From Flavobacteriales bacterium (GTDB lineage: Bacteria > Bacteroidota > Bacteroidia > Flavobacteriales_F > PHOS-HE28): a stretch of DNA of 64,000 nucleotides. The notes beneath the pieces are model-generated. The model saw nothing but the letters and a program-made list of their open reading frames with translations. It was not told the origin of the DNA and searched no databases. Position 1 is the first letter of the stretch, and each line of letters starts with the position of its first letter. Where the stretch lies: NCBI GenBank assembly GCA_016717305.1, contig JADKFY010000002.1:248001-312000 (forward strand). Reading direction: 5' to 3'. A program made the translations under genes and the position numbers. Of this stretch, positions 62,056-64,000 are shown piece by piece.

Positions 62056-64000
62056 TTGACCACGACCCGAATTTCGCTGATCACCTTGATCCTTTCATGC
62101 TTTGTTCCTGTGGCCCGAGTACAGGCGCAGTTGCTACTGGACAACTCCCAAACGGCAACTTCCTTGGTGCAGAATGTGCTGCTCGGTGGTGGTGTGGCTG
62201 TCAGCAACATCACCTTCAATGGGATGAACGGCAATGCAGTGTATGAACAACTTGCGGCCTTCAATAGTGCGAATGCGAACGTGGGTATCGGGAATGGTGT
62301 TTTCATGGCTACCGGCGGAACCAATGTGGCAATGGGTCCCAACAACTATGAAAACGCAGAGGTGCCCTTATGGTCGAGCTATTCCGATGGGGACCTGCAG
62401 AATTTGGCGGGTGGTAGCGAGATCTTCGATGCAGCGGTACTGGAGTTCGACTTTGTGCCATCGGGCAACCAGATCTCCTTCAACTTCGTGTTCGCGTCCG
62501 AGGAATACTTGGAATTCGTGGACGAATACAACGATGTGTTCGGGTTCTTCCTGAGCGGCCCGGGGATCAGTGGTGCGCAGAATATTGCCTTGATCCCTGG
62601 CACTTCTACGGCAATAAGCATCAACACATTGAACGATCAGGACTATTCCAACTACTACGTGAACAATGGCGATGGCAACACCTTTCCGTACAACAGCGAT
62701 GACTCCTATATCCAATTCGATGGGTTCACCACGCCGATCACAGCCAGTGCCACGGTGCAATGCGGGCAGCAATACCATATCAAATTAGCAGTGGGCGATG
62801 CCTTGGATCCTTATTACGATTCGGGCGTTTTCCTTCAAGCGGATGCCTTCAGTAGTCCAGTTATGGAGTTATCAGTAACGCCGGACCTGAACTTGCCATG
62901 TGCCGGATCCGTTGACCTGAGCATTCTGGGCGTTACAGGTGGCATAGCACCATACAATTACGAATGGAGCCAGAACGGAACCGTTATCACGAACGGACAA
63001 ATGATCACTGTTGGCCAAGGCGAGAACGGGACCTACACCGCCACGGTGACCGATGGTTGTGGTAGTTCGGTGCAAGAGCAAGTGGTTGTTGGTGCGCCGG
63101 TGAGCCCGCCGATCAATTTGGTCCTTACTCCTGACCTGAACCTTCCGTGCACTGGGGATGCGGACATTACCGTGGTCAGCATCAGTGGTGGTACTGCGCC
63201 TTTCACCTACGCATGGAGCTTGAATGGAACACAGCTCGTAGCCGGCACGGATTACACGGTGCCCGCAGGAATGCCGGGAACGTATACCATGACGGTGAAT
63301 GATGATTGTGCGGGCTCTACGCAAGGAACTGTTGTAGTGGGTGCTCCGGTAAGCCCTCCCATGACATTGGACTTGACCGCAGACCAGAACATGCCGTGCA
63401 ATGCGGACCTGGAGATCGGTCTGATCGGCCTCACGGGTGGCACAGCGCCGTTCACCTATGTGTGGACGCTGAACGGAACTACGGTCGGAACCGGAACAGA
63501 ATACATCGTGCCTGCGGGAACGTCCGGAACCTATACACTTACCGTGAATGATGATTGCAGCGGCAGCATGCAGGGTTCGGTTGCCCTAGGCCAGCCTACG
63601 AGTCCGCCGATGACGTTGAATGTTACACCTGATGTCTCGATGAACTGCCTTGGATCGGCCGCACTGTCCTGCGCTGTTGTGGGCGGTGGAACGGCACCAT
63701 TCACGTACTCCTGGACCTTGAACGGTGCTGTCGTCGGATCTGCCGCATTGCTCGATGTCACAGCCGCAGCACCTGGTCTTTACACGGTCACGGTGGACGA
63801 TGATTGCTTCGGTTCGCAAACCGGGACGGTCAATGTTACTGTTGATCCGCCTGCAATATTGGACATTTCTGTAACGCCTGATCCATTCTTGTCTTGCCAA
63901 GGAGTGATCGATCTGACCGTGTTGACCGTATCCGGTGGTGTTGCGCCGTACAGCTACCAATGGAGCACGAACGGGAGTACGGTCGCTTCCGCACAAACGA
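62056..64000 (+). CDS. SprB-like adhesin with choice-of-anchor L domain, 3' end missing
   Basis: An open frame runs to the end of the window, giving at least 648 residues. The first codon used is TTG 62056, because a stop lies in frame upstream and no ATG precedes a signal peptide (ISLITLILSCFVPVARVQAQ). Residues 30-265 form a choice-of-anchor L domain (VAVSNITFNGMNGNAVYEQL, FVFASEEYLEFVDEYNDVFG, VGDALDPYYDSGVFLQADAF). From about residue 273 SprB-type repeats of some 80 residues begin. SprB is a giant T9SS-exported, gliding-associated adhesin. The C-terminal sorting domain lies beyond the window. Confidence 0.8.
   Translation, partial: MTTTRISLITLILSCFVPVARVQAQLLLDNSQTATSLVQNVLLGGGVAVSNITFNGMNGNAVYEQLAAFNSANANVGIGNGVFMATGGTNVAMGPNNYENAEVPLWSSYSDGDLQNLAGGSEIFDAAVLEFDFVPSGNQISFNFVFASEEYLEFVDEYNDVFGFFLSGPGISGAQNIALIPGTSTAISINTLNDQDYSNYYVNNGDGNTFPYNSDDSYIQFDGFTTPITASATVQCGQQYHIKLAVGDALDPYYDSGVFLQADAFSSPVMELSVTPDLNLPCAGSVDLSILGVTGGIAPYNYEWSQNGTVITNGQMITVGQGENGTYTATVTDGCGSSVQEQVVVGAPVSPPINLVLTPDLNLPCTGDADITVVSISGGTAPFTYAWSLNGTQLVAGTDYTVPAGMPGTYTMTVNDDCAGSTQGTVVVGAPVSPPMTLDLTADQNMPCNADLEIGLIGLTGGTAPFTYVWTLNGTTVGTGTEYIVPAGTSGTYTLTVNDDCSGSMQGSVALGQPTSPPMTLNVTPDVSMNCLGSAALSCAVVGGGTAPFTYSWTLNGAVVGSAALLDVTAAAPGLYTVTVDDDCFGSQTGTVNVTVDPPAILDISVTPDPFLSCQGVIDLTVLTVSGGVAPYSYQWSTNGSTVASAQT
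62874..64000 (+). repeat. SprB-type coding repeats, about 245 bases each
   Basis: At least five units, starting near 62874, 63120, 63365, 63620 and 63872, each with a V-T-P-D-x-x-x-x-C opening, GGTAPFTYxWxLNGT and YTVTVDDxCxGS closings. The units are similar enough to recombine, so copy number may vary. Confidence 0.7.

Noticed and set aside
1..64000. tRNA, rRNA or prophage genes
   Set aside because: No cloverleaf, rRNA-like stretch, integrase or phage structural genes were recognised on reading either strand.

Overview
The window looks like a chromosomal segment of a free-living Bacteroidota, most likely an environmental Flavobacteriales-type lineage (this placement is inference). The evidence is several secreted proteins with type IX secretion (T9SS) sorting tails, CHU_C gliding-type C-termini, a PorP/SprF-family protein, a complete menaquinone operon, Bacteroidota-style RluD/PASTA/Ddl synteny, TAnnTTTG-like boxes close to start codons, and start regions without obvious Shine-Dalgarno sequences. 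No rRNA, tRNA, CRISPR array or prophage was seen.

Region 1 (1-12.9 kb) is surface polysaccharide synthesis. It holds the tail of galE, a GT2, a remarkable flippase-glycosyltransferase fusion, two GT-B enzymes, and two multi-pass GT-C-like membrane proteins. A tightly overlapping five-gene operon (12879 down to 7975) contains two TyvE-like epimerases, a methyltransferase, a DPM1-like GT2 and a GT-C protein. It reads like a module that builds an unusual sugar, loads it on a polyprenyl carrier and transfers it outside the membrane.

Region 2 (13-27.5 kb) is housekeeping: rdgB, ddl, a PASTA protein, a T9SS cargo protein, an RluD-type pseudouridine synthase, then the menaquinone operon menI-menF-menD-menB-(small membrane protein)-menA-menC-menE, followed by a divergent OmpR-type response regulator.

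Region 3 (27.5-44.8 kb) contains two AddAB-like helicase-nuclease genes (addB-like at 29132, addA-like at 37059) separated by a tandem pair of CHU_C surface proteins, one with a frameshift in its signal peptide. Two small inverted-repeat elements of common architecture lie in intergenic DNA. A three-gene MbnP/MbnH-like cassette (one MbnP lipoprotein, two di-haem lipoproteins) and a flavoprotein lacking the redox cysteines follow.

Region 4 (45-52 kb) is a T9SS-related surface operon: a 1504-residue PKD-repeat protein, a TPR/beta-propeller protein and a PorP/SprF partner. Region 5 (52-64 kb) is accessory. It has a six-copy tandem repeat, uup, a frameshifted AT-rich PD-(D/E)XK-like gene, several orphan genes, two secreted beta-propeller proteins and the start of a repeat-rich SprB-like adhesin that runs off the window. 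All function calls come from reading motifs by eye; no database search was run.
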